NCBI GenBank assembly: GCA_018000455.1
Contig: JAGNJW010000006.1
Coordinates: 142,873 to 206,872 of the forward strand
Direction: 5' to 3'
Length of the DNA: 64,000 nt
From: Acidobacteriota bacterium
Lineage (GTDB): Bacteria > Acidobacteriota > Vicinamibacteria > Vicinamibacterales > UBA2999
How positions within the stretch are numbered: position 1 is the first letter of the stretch; each line of letters begins with the position of its first letter. This document shows positions 16,865-25,592 of this stretch, one piece after another. Made by a program: the position numbers and the translations under genes. The notes beneath the pieces are model-generated. The model ran no database searches and was not told the DNA's origin. It saw only the letters and a list, made by a program, of their open reading frames with translations.

Positions 16865-17684
16865 GGCGGTTGCGACCGCCATCGATGCCCGGATCGCCCG
16901 GGCGCGGGTGCTGGTCGCAGCGCAGCCGGCGACTTCAGCCCTGCTCGACTTCTACGCAGGTCTGGCGGCGTGGCAGCGGTCGCTGCTGCGGCGGGTGCCA
17001 GAGGTCGTGCGCGTGCCAGCGCCACAGGCCACGCCGTTCGCTGCGCGGCTCGACGTCGCGGCCATCGCCGAATCCGTGCCCCACCTGCTCAGCTGGCTCG
17101 GCGACCACGCGCCGTCCGCGCTTTGCCAGGCCGTGCCGGTGCTGGCCGCCGCGAGCGCCGATGCGTGGCAGGCTCGCATCACCGCCTCGCTTGGTGAAGC
17201 GGATGAGGCGGTCGACGAGGTGGCTGCCGCCTTCGTCTGCGAGGCCGTGACGCAGCCCTTCGCCGAAGCGGTGGCCATGGCGATGACGCCCCCGGCGTCG
17301 ACCCGCACGCCGTCGGCCGGTGAGCCCGCACGCTGTCCGCGCTGTGGCGGGCTGCCGGTCGCGGGGGTGCTGCGCGAGCGTGGACATGGCGCGCACCGCG
17401 CGCTCGTCTGCGGCCGCTGCCTGAGCGAGTGGGCCGCCCCGCGCGTGATGTGCCCGGCCTGCGGCGGCCTCGACGTCGAGGCGCTGCCGGTGTTTCGTGC
17501 CGAGTCCTGGCCGGGGGTGCGTCTCGATGCCTGCGAGCACTGCCGCACGTATCTCAAATCGGTCGACGTGAGCGTCGACCGGCACGCCATCGCCGTCGTC
17601 GACGATCTGGCGACGCTGCCTCTCGACCTGTGGGCGGCGGAGCAGGGCTTCCACAAGGGGCGGCCGAACCTGCTTCGGCTGTGA
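16848..17684 (+). CDS. fdhE: Formate dehydrogenase accessory protein FdhE
   Basis: 278 residues. FdhE is a cytoplasmic rubredoxin-like iron protein needed for maturation of membrane formate dehydrogenases before or during Tat export. The N-terminal half is helical; the C-terminal half has four CxxC pairs (CPRCGG, CGRCL, CPACGG, CEHC), as expected for the family. GTG at 16848 overlaps the end of fdnI by 17 nt, supporting one operon. The 3' end includes a 27-nt segment that recurs at 18754. Confidence 0.93.
   Translation: MTPNAEAVATAIDARIARARVLVAAQPATSALLDFYAGLAAWQRSLLRRVPEVVRVPAPQATPFAARLDVAAIAESVPHLLSWLGDHAPSALCQAVPVLAAASADAWQARITASLGEADEAVDEVAAAFVCEAVTQPFAEAVAMAMTPPASTRTPSAGEPARCPRCGGLPVAGVLRERGHGAHRALVCGRCLSEWAAPRVMCPACGGLDVEALPVFRAESWPGVRLDACEHCRTYLKSVDVSVDRHAIAVVDDLATLPLDLWAAEQGFHKGRPNLLRL
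17622..17648 (+). repeat. 27-nt segment in the fdhE 3' end, duplicated at 18754-18780
   Basis: The 27 bases here and at 18754-18780 agree at 26 positions, in the same orientation. Here they encode LDLWAAEQG of FdhE; the second copy is non-coding. Confidence 0.8.
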
Positions 17685-17686
17685 GG

Positions 17687-17700
17687 CGTCGGCGCCGACG
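17687..17700. other. 14-nt perfect palindrome after fdhE
   Basis: CGTCGGCGCCGACG starts 3 nt after the fdhE stop. It may mark the end of the operon or be an operator; there is no T-tract. Confidence 0.3.
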
Positions 17701-17771
17701 ATCGGCCCGTGGCATGATGGTGGTGGAGGCGACGCGCGCCGCGGATGTCCGCCGCGCCGCTCGGCAGTGCG

Positions 17772-18314
17772 ATGATCGACGACATGGAGCGCCGGGCCTT
17801 CCTGGCTGGCGCGTTGCTGGCGCTGCCGTCCGTCGCAGGGGCACGAGGCGGGCAGGTGGGCGGCGTCGTGCGGGTGCCGGCCGGCGAGGATCGGTCCGGC
17901 GCGCCCAAGGGGCTGGGCATCAGCACCATCGATATCAAGATTACGACCGCCGATGCCGGCGGCGCCCTGCTCGTCATCGAGAACACCAACCGTGCGAAAG
18001 GCGGGCCGGCGCGGCACCTGCACACGGCACAGGACGAAGTGTTCTACGTGCTCGAGGGCGAGTACGTCATCGAGGTTGGCAGCGAGCGCTACGCGCTCGG
18101 CCGGGGCGACACACTCCTGGCGCCACGCCAGGTGCCGCACGCCTGGGCCTACGTGGGCGCCGGCACGGGACGGTTGCTCATCTCGTTCACGCCAGCAGAG
18201 CACATGGAGGCCTTCTTTCGCGAAGTCGCGAAGACGAATGCCATGCCACCCAGGGATCCGGCGATCTGGAAGGCCCATGGGATGGAACTCGTCGGGCCGC
18301 CGCTGGAGGTCTGA
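17772..18314 (+). CDS. Exported cupin-domain protein
   Basis: 180 residues. A Tat-like leader (MERRAFLAGALLALPSVAGA) opens the protein; ATG at 17772 or 17784 are both possible starts. The single cupin barrel (about 70-150) shows motif 1 as ARHLHTAQDEVFYVLEG (metal ligands H, H and E) and motif 2 as GDTLLAPRQVPHAW. Such small cupins bind a metal and may be dioxygenases, isomerases or sensors; no specific function can be assigned. It lies between the formate dehydrogenase operon and two SpoIIAA-like genes, 10 nt before the first of these. Confidence 0.8.
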   Translation: MIDDMERRAFLAGALLALPSVAGARGGQVGGVVRVPAGEDRSGAPKGLGISTIDIKITTADAGGALLVIENTNRAKGGPARHLHTAQDEVFYVLEGEYVIEVGSERYALGRGDTLLAPRQVPHAWAYVGAGTGRLLISFTPAEHMEAFFREVAKTNAMPPRDPAIWKAHGMELVGPPLEV

Positions 18315-18324
18315 AGGAGCACCA

Positions 18325-18744
18325 ATGCCGACCGCGTACCGAATCGACACGGAGGCCGAGATCGTCTGGAGTCGCGCGTGGGGCGTGCTGGCCCAGGGCG
18401 ATACCGCCGCACACTACAGGCGCCTGTCCGCCGATCCGGCCTTCCGACCCACGTTCCGTCACCTCGTCGACCTGCGCTCGGTCGTTCGAATGGACCTCTC
18501 GCCCTCGGCGATTCGTGACGTGGCCAAAGCCGGCCTGTTCGCTCCGGGCGCCCGGCGGGCGTTCCTGGCGCCGAAAGACATCCACTACGGGCTGTCGCGC
18601 ATGCTCCAGGCCTTCGTCGAGATCGAGGGATCGGAGATCGGCGTGTTCCGCACGGCCGCCGAGGCCGCCGCGTGGCTGGGCATCCCCGAGGAGGCGATCG
18701 ACATGCCTGGACCTGGCGAGCCTGGCTCGACAACATCCGATTAG
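18325..18744 (+). CDS. Small SpoIIAA/STAS-like protein, copy 1
   Basis: 139 residues beginning AYRIDTEAEIVWSRAWGVL. The alternating pattern, the DLRSV segment and the C-terminal VFRTAAEAAAWLG helix resemble the SpoIIAA-like (STAS fold) proteins found in several bacterial phyla; the exact family is uncertain. No catalytic motif or membrane segment is seen, so a cytoplasmic binding role is plausible. A good ribosome site (AAGGAG, about 8 nt before ATG) fixes the start. A close paralog, now broken, follows at 18907. Confidence 0.7.
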   Translation: MPTAYRIDTEAEIVWSRAWGVLAQGDTAAHYRRLSADPAFRPTFRHLVDLRSVVRMDLSPSAIRDVAKAGLFAPGARRAFLAPKDIHYGLSRMLQAFVEIEGSEIGVFRTAAEAAAWLGIPEEAIDMPGPGEPGSTTSD

Positions 18745-18753
18745 CCGCGGCCG

Positions 18754-18780
18754 CTCGACCGGTGGGCGGCGGAGCAGGGC
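18754..18780 (+). repeat. Second copy of the 27-nt fdhE 3' segment
   Basis: Non-coding copy of 17622-17648 (26 of 27 identical), 10 nt after the first SpoIIAA-like gene. It suggests that the duplication creating the second paralog, or a separate event, carried flanking DNA. Confidence 0.75.
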
Positions 18781-18819
18781 CGTCCCACGCGACCGCGGCG
18801 CGCGGCTGCGTCTCTGCTG

Positions 18820-18825
18820 TAGACT
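18820..18825 (+). promoter_or_regulatory. -10-like element (TAGACT) before the second SpoIIAA-like copy
   Basis: TAGACT is 81 nt before the ATG at 18907, farther than the other elements in this window. Confidence 0.25.
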
Positions 18826-18906
18826 CCGACTGAGCGGTCTCGGAGTGTGCCCAAGCTCGCAGGCAGGCGCCGGAAGGCCCGGTTTTCGCCCCCTCGCGGA
18901 GTGCCC

Positions 18907-19324
18907 ATGCCATCAGCGTATCGGATCGACGCGGAACTGCAGGTCGTGTGGAGTCGTGCCTGGGGCGTGCTGGCCGAGCACGAGAGCGCCGAGCACTACC
19001 GACTGATGGCCGCCGATCCCGCCTTTCAGTCGTCCTTCAAGCAGATGTGCGACCTAGGTTCGGTCGACCGCATCGAGATGTCAACGGCGGCCATCCGGGC
19101 GCTGGCAAAGACGGCGGTCTTCGAGGCGGGCGTACGCCGGGCGTTTCTCGCACCGGCCGACGCGCACTACGGCCTGTCGCATGCTGCAGGCCTTCTCGGA
19201 GCTCGAAGGTACCGAGATCGGTGTCTTTCGCACCGCCGCTGAGGCCGCGGAGTGGCTGAGCGTGCCGGAGAAGTCGGTGGGAGCGCCCTCGCTCGGCGCT
19301 CAGGACGTGCAGGAGTCCGACTAG
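18907..19324 (+). pseudogene. SpoIIAA/STAS-like protein, copy 2, frameshifted
   Basis: The first ~91 codons (AYRIDAELQVVWSRAWGVLA through AHYGLS) align with copy 1 without gaps. At about 19178-19181 copy 1 reads CTGTCGCGCATGCT while this copy reads CTGTCGCATGCT, a 2-nt loss. After it the matching sequence (MLQAFSELEGTEIGVFRTA, then AAEWLSVPEK) continues in the next frame to TAG at 19322-19324. As written, translation would run out of frame to 19242. The decay must be recent because the sequence after the shift is still fully family-like; an assembly error is possible. Confidence 0.8.
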
Positions 19325-19385
19325 CAGTGCCAGGCCCTTGCCCGGCCGGCCGGGGATGGCACCGCGGTGCTGTCGCGGTGGTTGA

Positions 19386-19391
19386 TAGAAT
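19386..19391 (+). promoter_or_regulatory. -10-like element (TAGAAT) before the aconitase-family gene
   Basis: TAGAAT ends 6 nt before the GTG at 19398, which predicts a leaderless transcript. Confidence 0.5.
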
Positions 19392-19397
19392 TGCGGC

Positions 19398-21440
19398 GTG
19401 ACGCCGATTTGCGCGCCGGTCCGCCTCAAGCCCGGTCACACCCTCGCGACGCTGCCCGGTGCACGGCCCTCCGACGCCATTGCCGCCGGCACCGCTCCCA
19501 TCGTCGGCGGCCTCGCGCTCATCATCTGGGATCCGCGGGCGCTGGGGCACAAGAAGCTCGACGCCATTGACACCGACCAGATCACGCCGGCCGCCGACTG
19601 CGTGTCGGAATCCCTCGATACGCTGGACGAGCGCTGGAAGGCGGGCTCGTTCCGCTATCTGATGCCCGACTTCCGAGCCCGTGTGCATCGCGGCGAGACC
19701 TTCGTCATCGCCGGCGATCGCTTCGCCATCGGCAGCTCGCGCGAGATGAGTCCGGCCGGCCTCAAGGCCATCGCCGAGGAGGTGGGACTGCAGATGGTCA
19801 TCATCTGCGGCCACAACATGGGCGACATCTTCCGCCGCAACAGCTTCAACCTCGGCCTGCACGTCGTGCAGAGTCCCGACGCGGTGGCCGATGCGCAGGA
19901 TGGCGACGAGTTCACGTTCGACCCGGCCAGCCGCCAGATCGTCAACGTGACCAAGGGGCGGACCTACACCCCCGTGCCGCTCAGTGCCAAGGAAGATGCG
20001 ATCCGCCAGGGCGGCGGCATCTTCGCCGTGGGCCGGCGTGAGTTCCGTGACGCGAGCGCGCGGCTGCCGAAGGTCACGTGGCCCGACCAGAAGTCGGCCC
20101 GCACGCTCAGCACCACCCAGCAGATCATGTGGGCCCACCGCGTCGACACCGACGCGTCAGTCGATCCGGGTGCGACCATCCGCGTCTTCGCCGACCTGCT
20201 GCCGGCCTCCGACGGCACGGCGCCCTTCGCCATTCACACCTTCAACCAGATCACCGGCGGGAACTCCATTTACCCGCGACAAGCGGCGGTCGCCAACGAC
20301 CACTTCGTCTTCACCGGCAAGGACGACGACGACAAGCAGACGGCCATCGGCCGGCAGTTCGCCGAGTTCCATGGCTTGGAGAAACCGTTCTACGCCAACC
20401 CCGGCGACGGCATCTTCCACTTCTATTTTCCGGAGCAGGGCCTCGTAGAACCCGGACAGTTCATTCCGGGGGCCGATTCGCACAGCCGCGCCTATGGCGC
20501 CTACGGCGCCGTGGGGATGGGTGTGGGCTCGACCACGCTCGGATTCGGCTGGTCCACCGGCTACATCTACTTCACGATGGCCAGGCAGCGCCGCGTACGC
20601 TTCACCGGCCGTCTCGGTGAGTGGGTCACCGGCAAGGACATCGTGCTCGAACTGCTGCGCCGCTGGGGAGCGAAGCAGTCGCAGGGCATGTCGGTCGAGC
20701 TCGTGGACGCCGACCGCCAGCTGCCGATGACCTACCGCAACACGATTGCCAACATGATGGCCGAGGCCGAGGCGCTGAACGGTATCTTCGCGCCCGACGA
20801 GACGACCTATGCCTGGTTCCGCGCCAAGGGGATGACCGACCTGACATATCCGCCGCTCGCCTGCGGCGCCGACGCGGTGTTCGAGCTCGACGAGGCGCTC
20901 GCGCTCGACGACCTCGCCCCGATGATCGCCAAGCCGTTCTCTCCGGGCAACGCCTTCCACGCCGAGGAGGTCGCCCGCGAACGCATCACCTTCGACAAGG
21001 CGATGATCGGGTCGTGCACCAACGGCAGCTACGACGACCTGCTGTCGGGCGCGCTCGTCCTCATCGCCGCTCGCGCCAAGGGCCTGACCGAGGCCACCGG
21101 GGAGTTCGTGATCTTCCCCGGCTCGCGCGGCGTCACGCAGGCCATCGAGCGGCCGGATCCGCGCCTCGATGGCGAGTCGATTGCGGCCGTGTTCCGCGGG
21201 GTGGGCGGCCAGATCCGCGACTCGTGGTGCGGTCCGTGCTTCGGCCAGGGCGCCGATGCGCTCATCGCCGGCCAGCGCGCGATCACCACCTTCAACCGCA
21301 ACTGGCAGAACCGCATGGGTCACGGCGGCGAGGGCTACCTGGCGAGTCCGTCGGTGGTGGCGGCCTCGGCGCTGGCCGGCTACATGGCGCCGCCCGCCGA
21401 ACTCGGTCTCCAGTGGGACGCCGACCGGTTCGGCGTGTAG
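19398..21440 (+). CDS. Aconitase-family hydro-lyase with N-terminal swivel domain
   Basis: 680 residues. The N-terminal ~190 residues are the swivel (LeuD-like) domain with GDRFAIGSSREMSP near 109-120. The catalytic part follows (about 230-670) with GADSHSRAYGAYGAV near 360 and the [4Fe-4S] ligands C540 (IGSCTNG), C611 and C614 (WCGPC). Standard aconitase A has the swivel domain last; here it is first, as in aconitase B, but the HEAT-like domain of AcnB is missing and the length is shorter. It should isomerise a tricarboxylic acid (citrate, homocitrate or isopropylmalate type); the substrate cannot be told from motifs alone. trkA starts 8 nt downstream. Confidence 0.85.
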   Translation: MTPICAPVRLKPGHTLATLPGARPSDAIAAGTAPIVGGLALIIWDPRALGHKKLDAIDTDQITPAADCVSESLDTLDERWKAGSFRYLMPDFRARVHRGETFVIAGDRFAIGSSREMSPAGLKAIAEEVGLQMVIICGHNMGDIFRRNSFNLGLHVVQSPDAVADAQDGDEFTFDPASRQIVNVTKGRTYTPVPLSAKEDAIRQGGGIFAVGRREFRDASARLPKVTWPDQKSARTLSTTQQIMWAHRVDTDASVDPGATIRVFADLLPASDGTAPFAIHTFNQITGGNSIYPRQAAVANDHFVFTGKDDDDKQTAIGRQFAEFHGLEKPFYANPGDGIFHFYFPEQGLVEPGQFIPGADSHSRAYGAYGAVGMGVGSTTLGFGWSTGYIYFTMARQRRVRFTGRLGEWVTGKDIVLELLRRWGAKQSQGMSVELVDADRQLPMTYRNTIANMMAEAEALNGIFAPDETTYAWFRAKGMTDLTYPPLACGADAVFELDEALALDDLAPMIAKPFSPGNAFHAEEVARERITFDKAMIGSCTNGSYDDLLSGALVLIAARAKGLTEATGEFVIFPGSRGVTQAIERPDPRLDGESIAAVFRGVGGQIRDSWCGPCFGQGADALIAGQRAITTFNRNWQNRMGHGGEGYLASPSVVAASALAGYMAPPAELGLQWDADRFGV

Positions 21441-21448
21441 GCGACGCG

Positions 21449-22780
21449 ATGCGAATCGTCATCATCGGCGGCGGACAAGTGGGCTCGTCGCTGGCACGGT
21501 CGCTGTCGGGCGATCACGAAGTGGTGGTCGTGGATCACGCCCCTGAGGTGGCCGATCTGTTCCACGCCATGGATGTCGAGTTCTTGCTCGGCAGCGGCAC
21601 CAGCGCCGACGTGCTGCAGCAGGCCGACATCGCGCGGGCCGATTTCTTCGTGGCAGCGACGGCGCTCGACGAAGTCAACATCGTGGCCTGCGCGCTGGCC
21701 AACCGCCTCGGTCACCCGAAAACCATCTGCCTCGTGTCGCGGGCGGAGTTCCTCGATGGCGGCGGGCTGAGCGCCTTCGGCATCACGCGTCTGGTCTGGC
21801 CCGAGGCGCAGCTGGCGGCCGACATCGAGCAGATCGTGACCTCCCCGGGCGCCATCGACGCCGAGGTCTTCGCTGGTGGTATCGTGCGCCTGCTCGAGTA
21901 CCGCCTCGCCGCCGAGTCGCCGCTGGCCGGCGCCTCGCTCGGCGCCTTGCACCTGCCACGCGGATCGCTCGTGGTGGCGGTCAAGCGCGCCGGCCGGATC
22001 TTCGTGCCGCGCGGGGCCACCACGCTCCAGGCCGGCGACAAGGTCATCATCATGGGCACGCCCGACGCCATGCGTGCCGTGGAGTCGCTGGTACTCGCCG
22101 GCCGCACCCGCGGGCGGCTGCAGGTGACCATCATCGGCGGCGGCGATGTCGGCCTGCAGCTGGCCGAGCGGCTCGAGAAGACACCGTCGATCGATCTGCG
22201 GATTCTCGAGCGCAGCACCGCCCGGGGCGAGATGCTGGCGGCGCGGCTCAAGCGCACCTTGGTGCTCAACGGCGACGGCACCGACCTCGAGTTCCTCGAA
22301 TCCGAGAACGTGGGCCAGAGCGATGTGCTGGTCTCGGTCATCGACAACGACGAGCGCAACCTCCTGGCATCGCTCCTCGGACGTCAGCTCGGCGTGCCCA
22401 AGGTCATCACCCGGGTGGGACGGCCGGCCAACCTGCGTCTCTTCGAGCGCGTCGGCATCGACGTGGCGATCTCGGCTCGGGGCGCCGCCGTCGATTCGAT
22501 CCTCCATCAGATCACCGGCGGCACCACCAGCCTGCTCGCCGTCATCGAGCACGGAGAAGCGCGGGTCTTCGAGCTCACCGTGTCGCCGTCGTTCGTCCCC
22601 CGCGAGCTCAAGGCCATGGGCGGTTCGCAGGACGCGATCGTGGCGGCCATCCTGAGGGACGGCACGGCGGTGGTGCCGCGCGGCGACGACGTCATCTGTC
22701 CAGGCGATCGCATCGTCGTCTTCTGCACGCAGGAAGCGGTCGATCGCGTGCGCGACTACTTCACGGAAGAGACACGCTAA
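21449..22780 (+). CDS. trkA: Trk potassium uptake regulatory subunit TrkA
   Basis: 443 residues made of two tandem RCK units. Each has an N-terminal Rossmann fold (IGGGQVGSSLA at about 5-15 and IGGGDVGLQLAE at about 229-240) and a C-terminal RCK_C ligand domain. TrkA binds NAD(H)/ATP on the cytoplasmic face and gates the TrkH channel. It begins 8 nt after the aconitase-family gene and ends 21 nt before trkH, so trkA-trkH form a transcription unit that may include the upstream enzyme. Confidence 0.95.
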   Translation: MRIVIIGGGQVGSSLARSLSGDHEVVVVDHAPEVADLFHAMDVEFLLGSGTSADVLQQADIARADFFVAATALDEVNIVACALANRLGHPKTICLVSRAEFLDGGGLSAFGITRLVWPEAQLAADIEQIVTSPGAIDAEVFAGGIVRLLEYRLAAESPLAGASLGALHLPRGSLVVAVKRAGRIFVPRGATTLQAGDKVIIMGTPDAMRAVESLVLAGRTRGRLQVTIIGGGDVGLQLAERLEKTPSIDLRILERSTARGEMLAARLKRTLVLNGDGTDLEFLESENVGQSDVLVSVIDNDERNLLASLLGRQLGVPKVITRVGRPANLRLFERVGIDVAISARGAAVDSILHQITGGTTSLLAVIEHGEARVFELTVSPSFVPRELKAMGGSQDAIVAAILRDGTAVVPRGDDVICPGDRIVVFCTQEAVDRVRDYFTEETR

Positions 22781-22801
22781 GCCGGCGCGCCGCGACCGAC
22801 C

Positions 22802-24286
22802 ATGCGTTATTCCCTCGTCGTACACGTCTGCGGAGTCATCGTCCGGATGTTCGGCGTGATGTTCATCGCGCCGCTGGCGGTGGCGCTGTGGTACGGCGAG
22901 CGTCACGACGCCCTCGGCTTCGGTCTCTCGGCGGCGCTCACGGTCGCCGTCGGTCACCTGATGCGCAAGGCCGGTGGCACTTCGGCCGAAGACGCGGTCG
23001 AGCGAATGCGGCGCGTCGAAGGACTCGCCGTGGTGGCGCTGTCGTGGCTGCTCATCGCGCAGCTGGCGGCCATTCCGTTCGCCTGGGCCGGGGCCGGTCC
23101 GATTGATGCGCTCTTCGAGTCGATGTCGGGACTCACGACCACCGGGGCCACCGCCTTTCGCGACTTCTCGCTCTTCGGACGCGGCATCTTCTTCTGGCGC
23201 TCACTGATTCAGTGGCTCGGGGGCATGGGCGTCATCGCCCTGTTCGTGGCCGTGCTGCCGCGCCTGGCCATCGGGGGACGCGAGCTGTTCTTCGCCGAAG
23301 TGCCAGGCCCGAGCGACGACAAGGTCAGCCCGCAGATTCGCCGCACCGCCAGCGTGCTGTGGCAGCTCTATGCGGGCCTGACGGCGCTCGAGGCGCTGGC
23401 CCTCATGGCCGCCGGCCTGTCGCCCTTCGACGCGGTGTGTCACGCCATGACGACGCTCGCGGCCGGCGGGTTCTCGCCGCACCCCTCGTCGATTGCGGGC
23501 TACGCGAACCCGGCGGTCGAGTGGATCCTCATCGTCTTCATGTTCATCGCCGGCGCCAACTTCGCCCTGCAGTACCGCGCGCTCTCGAAGCGCGATGCCC
23601 GCGTGCTGGTGGTGGACGAGGAACTGCGGGCCTACACCGGGGTGGTCGTCGTGGCCACGGTGCTGCTGGTCGGCGCCCTCGGTCTGGCGGGCGGCGTCGG
23701 CATCACGATTCGCCAGGCGCTGTTCCAGGTGCTGTCGATTGTCACGACGACGGGATACGCGAGCACCGACTTCCAGTTGTGGAACGACCAGGCCAAGATG
23801 GTGCTGCTGGTGCTGATGTTCATCGGCGGCTGCGCCGGCTCGGCGTCGGGTGGTCCCAAGGTGGTGCGGCACCTGCTGCTGGCGCGCTTCACGCTGCAGA
23901 GCCTTCGCCGCGCGCTGCATCCGCGAGCGATCCTGCCGACCAAGCTCGGCGGCCGCGTGGTGCCCGATCCGATCATGCAGACCGTGGTCGTGTTTTTCCT
24001 GTTCTACCTGCTCGTGTTCTCGATTTGCACGGGCATCGTCGTCGCCCTTGGCGCCGATATCGTCACCGGCATGACGGCCACCATCGCCTGCCTCGGCAAC
24101 ATCGGCCCGGGCCTTAATCAGGTCGGGCCGATGGCCCACTTCGGCGATCTGCATCCGCTCAGCCGCGTGGCCCTGACGCTGGTGATGTGGATCGGCCGGC
24201 TCGAAGTGCTGACGGTGCTCGTGGTGCTGCGTCCCGAGGCGTGGCGATCGGGACAGTGGTCGGCCGCCAGCCGGCGGATGGCCTGA
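22802..24286 (+). CDS. trkH: Trk potassium uptake transmembrane subunit TrkH
   Basis: 494 residues, the usual TrkH length. Four pore-loop repeats give the K+ filter: LTTTGATAF, TLAAGGFSPH, VTTTGYASTDF and LGNIGPGLNQVG. Each repeat has flanking membrane helices, with two extra helices at the N-terminus (VHVCGVIVRMFGVMFIAPLA). It carries K+ across the inner membrane under TrkA control. It follows trkA by 21 nt. Confidence 0.95.
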   Translation: MRYSLVVHVCGVIVRMFGVMFIAPLAVALWYGERHDALGFGLSAALTVAVGHLMRKAGGTSAEDAVERMRRVEGLAVVALSWLLIAQLAAIPFAWAGAGPIDALFESMSGLTTTGATAFRDFSLFGRGIFFWRSLIQWLGGMGVIALFVAVLPRLAIGGRELFFAEVPGPSDDKVSPQIRRTASVLWQLYAGLTALEALALMAAGLSPFDAVCHAMTTLAAGGFSPHPSSIAGYANPAVEWILIVFMFIAGANFALQYRALSKRDARVLVVDEELRAYTGVVVVATVLLVGALGLAGGVGITIRQALFQVLSIVTTTGYASTDFQLWNDQAKMVLLVLMFIGGCAGSASGGPKVVRHLLLARFTLQSLRRALHPRAILPTKLGGRVVPDPIMQTVVVFFLFYLLVFSICTGIVVALGADIVTGMTATIACLGNIGPGLNQVGPMAHFGDLHPLSRVALTLVMWIGRLEVLTVLVVLRPEAWRSGQWSAASRRMA

Positions 24287-24306
24287 GCGGCGCCGGTGGC
24301 GCGCGG

Positions 24307-24312
24307 TAGAGT
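24307..24312 (+). promoter_or_regulatory. -10-like element (TAGAGT) before the NHL protein
   Basis: TAGAGT lies 47 nt before the ATG at 24360, leaving room for a short leader with a GAGGA ribosome site. Confidence 0.35.
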
Positions 24313-24359
24313 AGCCGGGCGGCGGACCCGCCGGGACGTCGTCAGCGAGGATACCCACC

Positions 24360-25502
24360 ATGCCGTTGATTCGGATCGCCCGGGCGGCAGCGCTCGTCAC
24401 GCTCGTGGCTCTCGTTCCGGCCCTCGCGGCCCAGGCGCCGCCGCCCGCGCCGGCCGTGGACCCCGGGCCCACCGGGCCGAGTCCGTATGACATCGTGCGC
24501 GCCTGGCATCAGCCGTTCGCAGCGCCCGGCTTCGCCTTCGGCGGCAACTCGGGAGTGTTCGCCGAGTCGCCCGACCGCATCTTCGTCGCCCAGCGCGGGG
24601 AGTTCCGCCTTCCGTCGCCGCTGCCGCCGGAGTATGCCGGTTTCGCCGGGTCGCTCAAGATGAACGTCCTGACGCTGACCGATCGCCGCGTGTGGCAGAA
24701 CTGCCTCTACACGCTCGACCGCAACGGCCGCGTCAAGGAGCGCTGGACCCAGTGGGACCACCTGTGCGCCGGATCGGACGGTCCCGGCCCGCATCGCCTC
24801 AGGATCAGCCCCTACGACCCGGCCCGCCGCGTCTGGGTCGTCAACGAGACGTTCCACACCATCTACGTCTTCTCGAACGACGGCAGGCAGCTCCTGAGGA
24901 CGCTCGGCGAGAAGGGCGTCCCCGGTGCCGATGCCGCGCATTTCGCCAAGCCGCAGGACGTCGCCTTCCTGCCCGATGGCCGCATCCTGATTGCCGACGG
25001 CCTCGACAACCACCGCGTGATGATCTTCGACCAGAACCTCAACTACCTGTCGGAGTTCGGCGGCAAGGGGTCGGCGCCCGGCCAGTTCAACGGCGTGCAC
25101 GCCGTGGCCGTCGGCCCCGGCGGCCGCATCTTCGCGCTCGACCGCACCGGCGGCCGCGTCAACGTCTACCGCACCACCGCCGACCCGGCGAGGGTCGAGG
25201 TGGAAGCGTCGTGGCCCGGCTTTTCCCTGCCGCTCGACCTCATCGTCAACGACGACGCGCTGTGGATGACCGACCTCAAGCCGCTGCGTTTCATCAAGCT
25301 GGACTTCACCGGCAAGCGTCTCTACACGTGGCTCGTGCCCGCCGACCTGCCCGACGGCTATCTCGAGGTGCACACCTTCTCGGTCGACTCGGCCGGTAAC
25401 CTCTACGGCGGCGACAACCAGTACGGCCGCACGCAGAAGTTCGTGCCGAAGCCCGGCGCCGATCCGGCCCTGCTCATCAAGGCGCCGTGGCGGGCGCGCT
25501 GA
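24360..25502 (+). CDS. Secreted NHL-repeat (six-bladed beta-propeller) protein
   Basis: 380 residues with a signal peptide (ARAAALVTLVALVPALAAQA). The rest is NHL-type propeller sequence: blades contain AKPQDVAFLPDGRILIADG, APGQFNGVHAVAVGPGGRIF and FSVDSAGNLYGGDNQYGRTQ. This pattern is seen in bacterial homologs of the peptidyl-alpha-hydroxyglycine alpha-amidating lyase propeller, but the lyase metal ligands cannot be confirmed here, so only a binding scaffold is claimed. It is convergent with the sigma gene at 25593. Confidence 0.8.
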   Translation: MPLIRIARAAALVTLVALVPALAAQAPPPAPAVDPGPTGPSPYDIVRAWHQPFAAPGFAFGGNSGVFAESPDRIFVAQRGEFRLPSPLPPEYAGFAGSLKMNVLTLTDRRVWQNCLYTLDRNGRVKERWTQWDHLCAGSDGPGPHRLRISPYDPARRVWVVNETFHTIYVFSNDGRQLLRTLGEKGVPGADAAHFAKPQDVAFLPDGRILIADGLDNHRVMIFDQNLNYLSEFGGKGSAPGQFNGVHAVAVGPGGRIFALDRTGGRVNVYRTTADPARVEVEASWPGFSLPLDLIVNDDALWMTDLKPLRFIKLDFTGKRLYTWLVPADLPDGYLEVHTFSVDSAGNLYGGDNQYGRTQKFVPKPGADPALLIKAPWRAR

Positions 25503-25520
25503 CGCGTCACCCGGGTGTCG

Positions 25521-25541
25521 CCGTCCGCGCGTGAGGGACGG
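25521..25541. terminator. Small hairpin between convergent genes
   Basis: CCGTCC (25521-25526) pairs with GGACGG (25536-25541) across a 9-nt loop, midway between two convergent genes. There is no T-tract, so this is weak. Confidence 0.25.
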
Positions 25542-25592
25542 GGCGGAGGCAGGCGTGGCGAGCTACCCGTTTCAGCGAGGCGCGGCGGGCGG

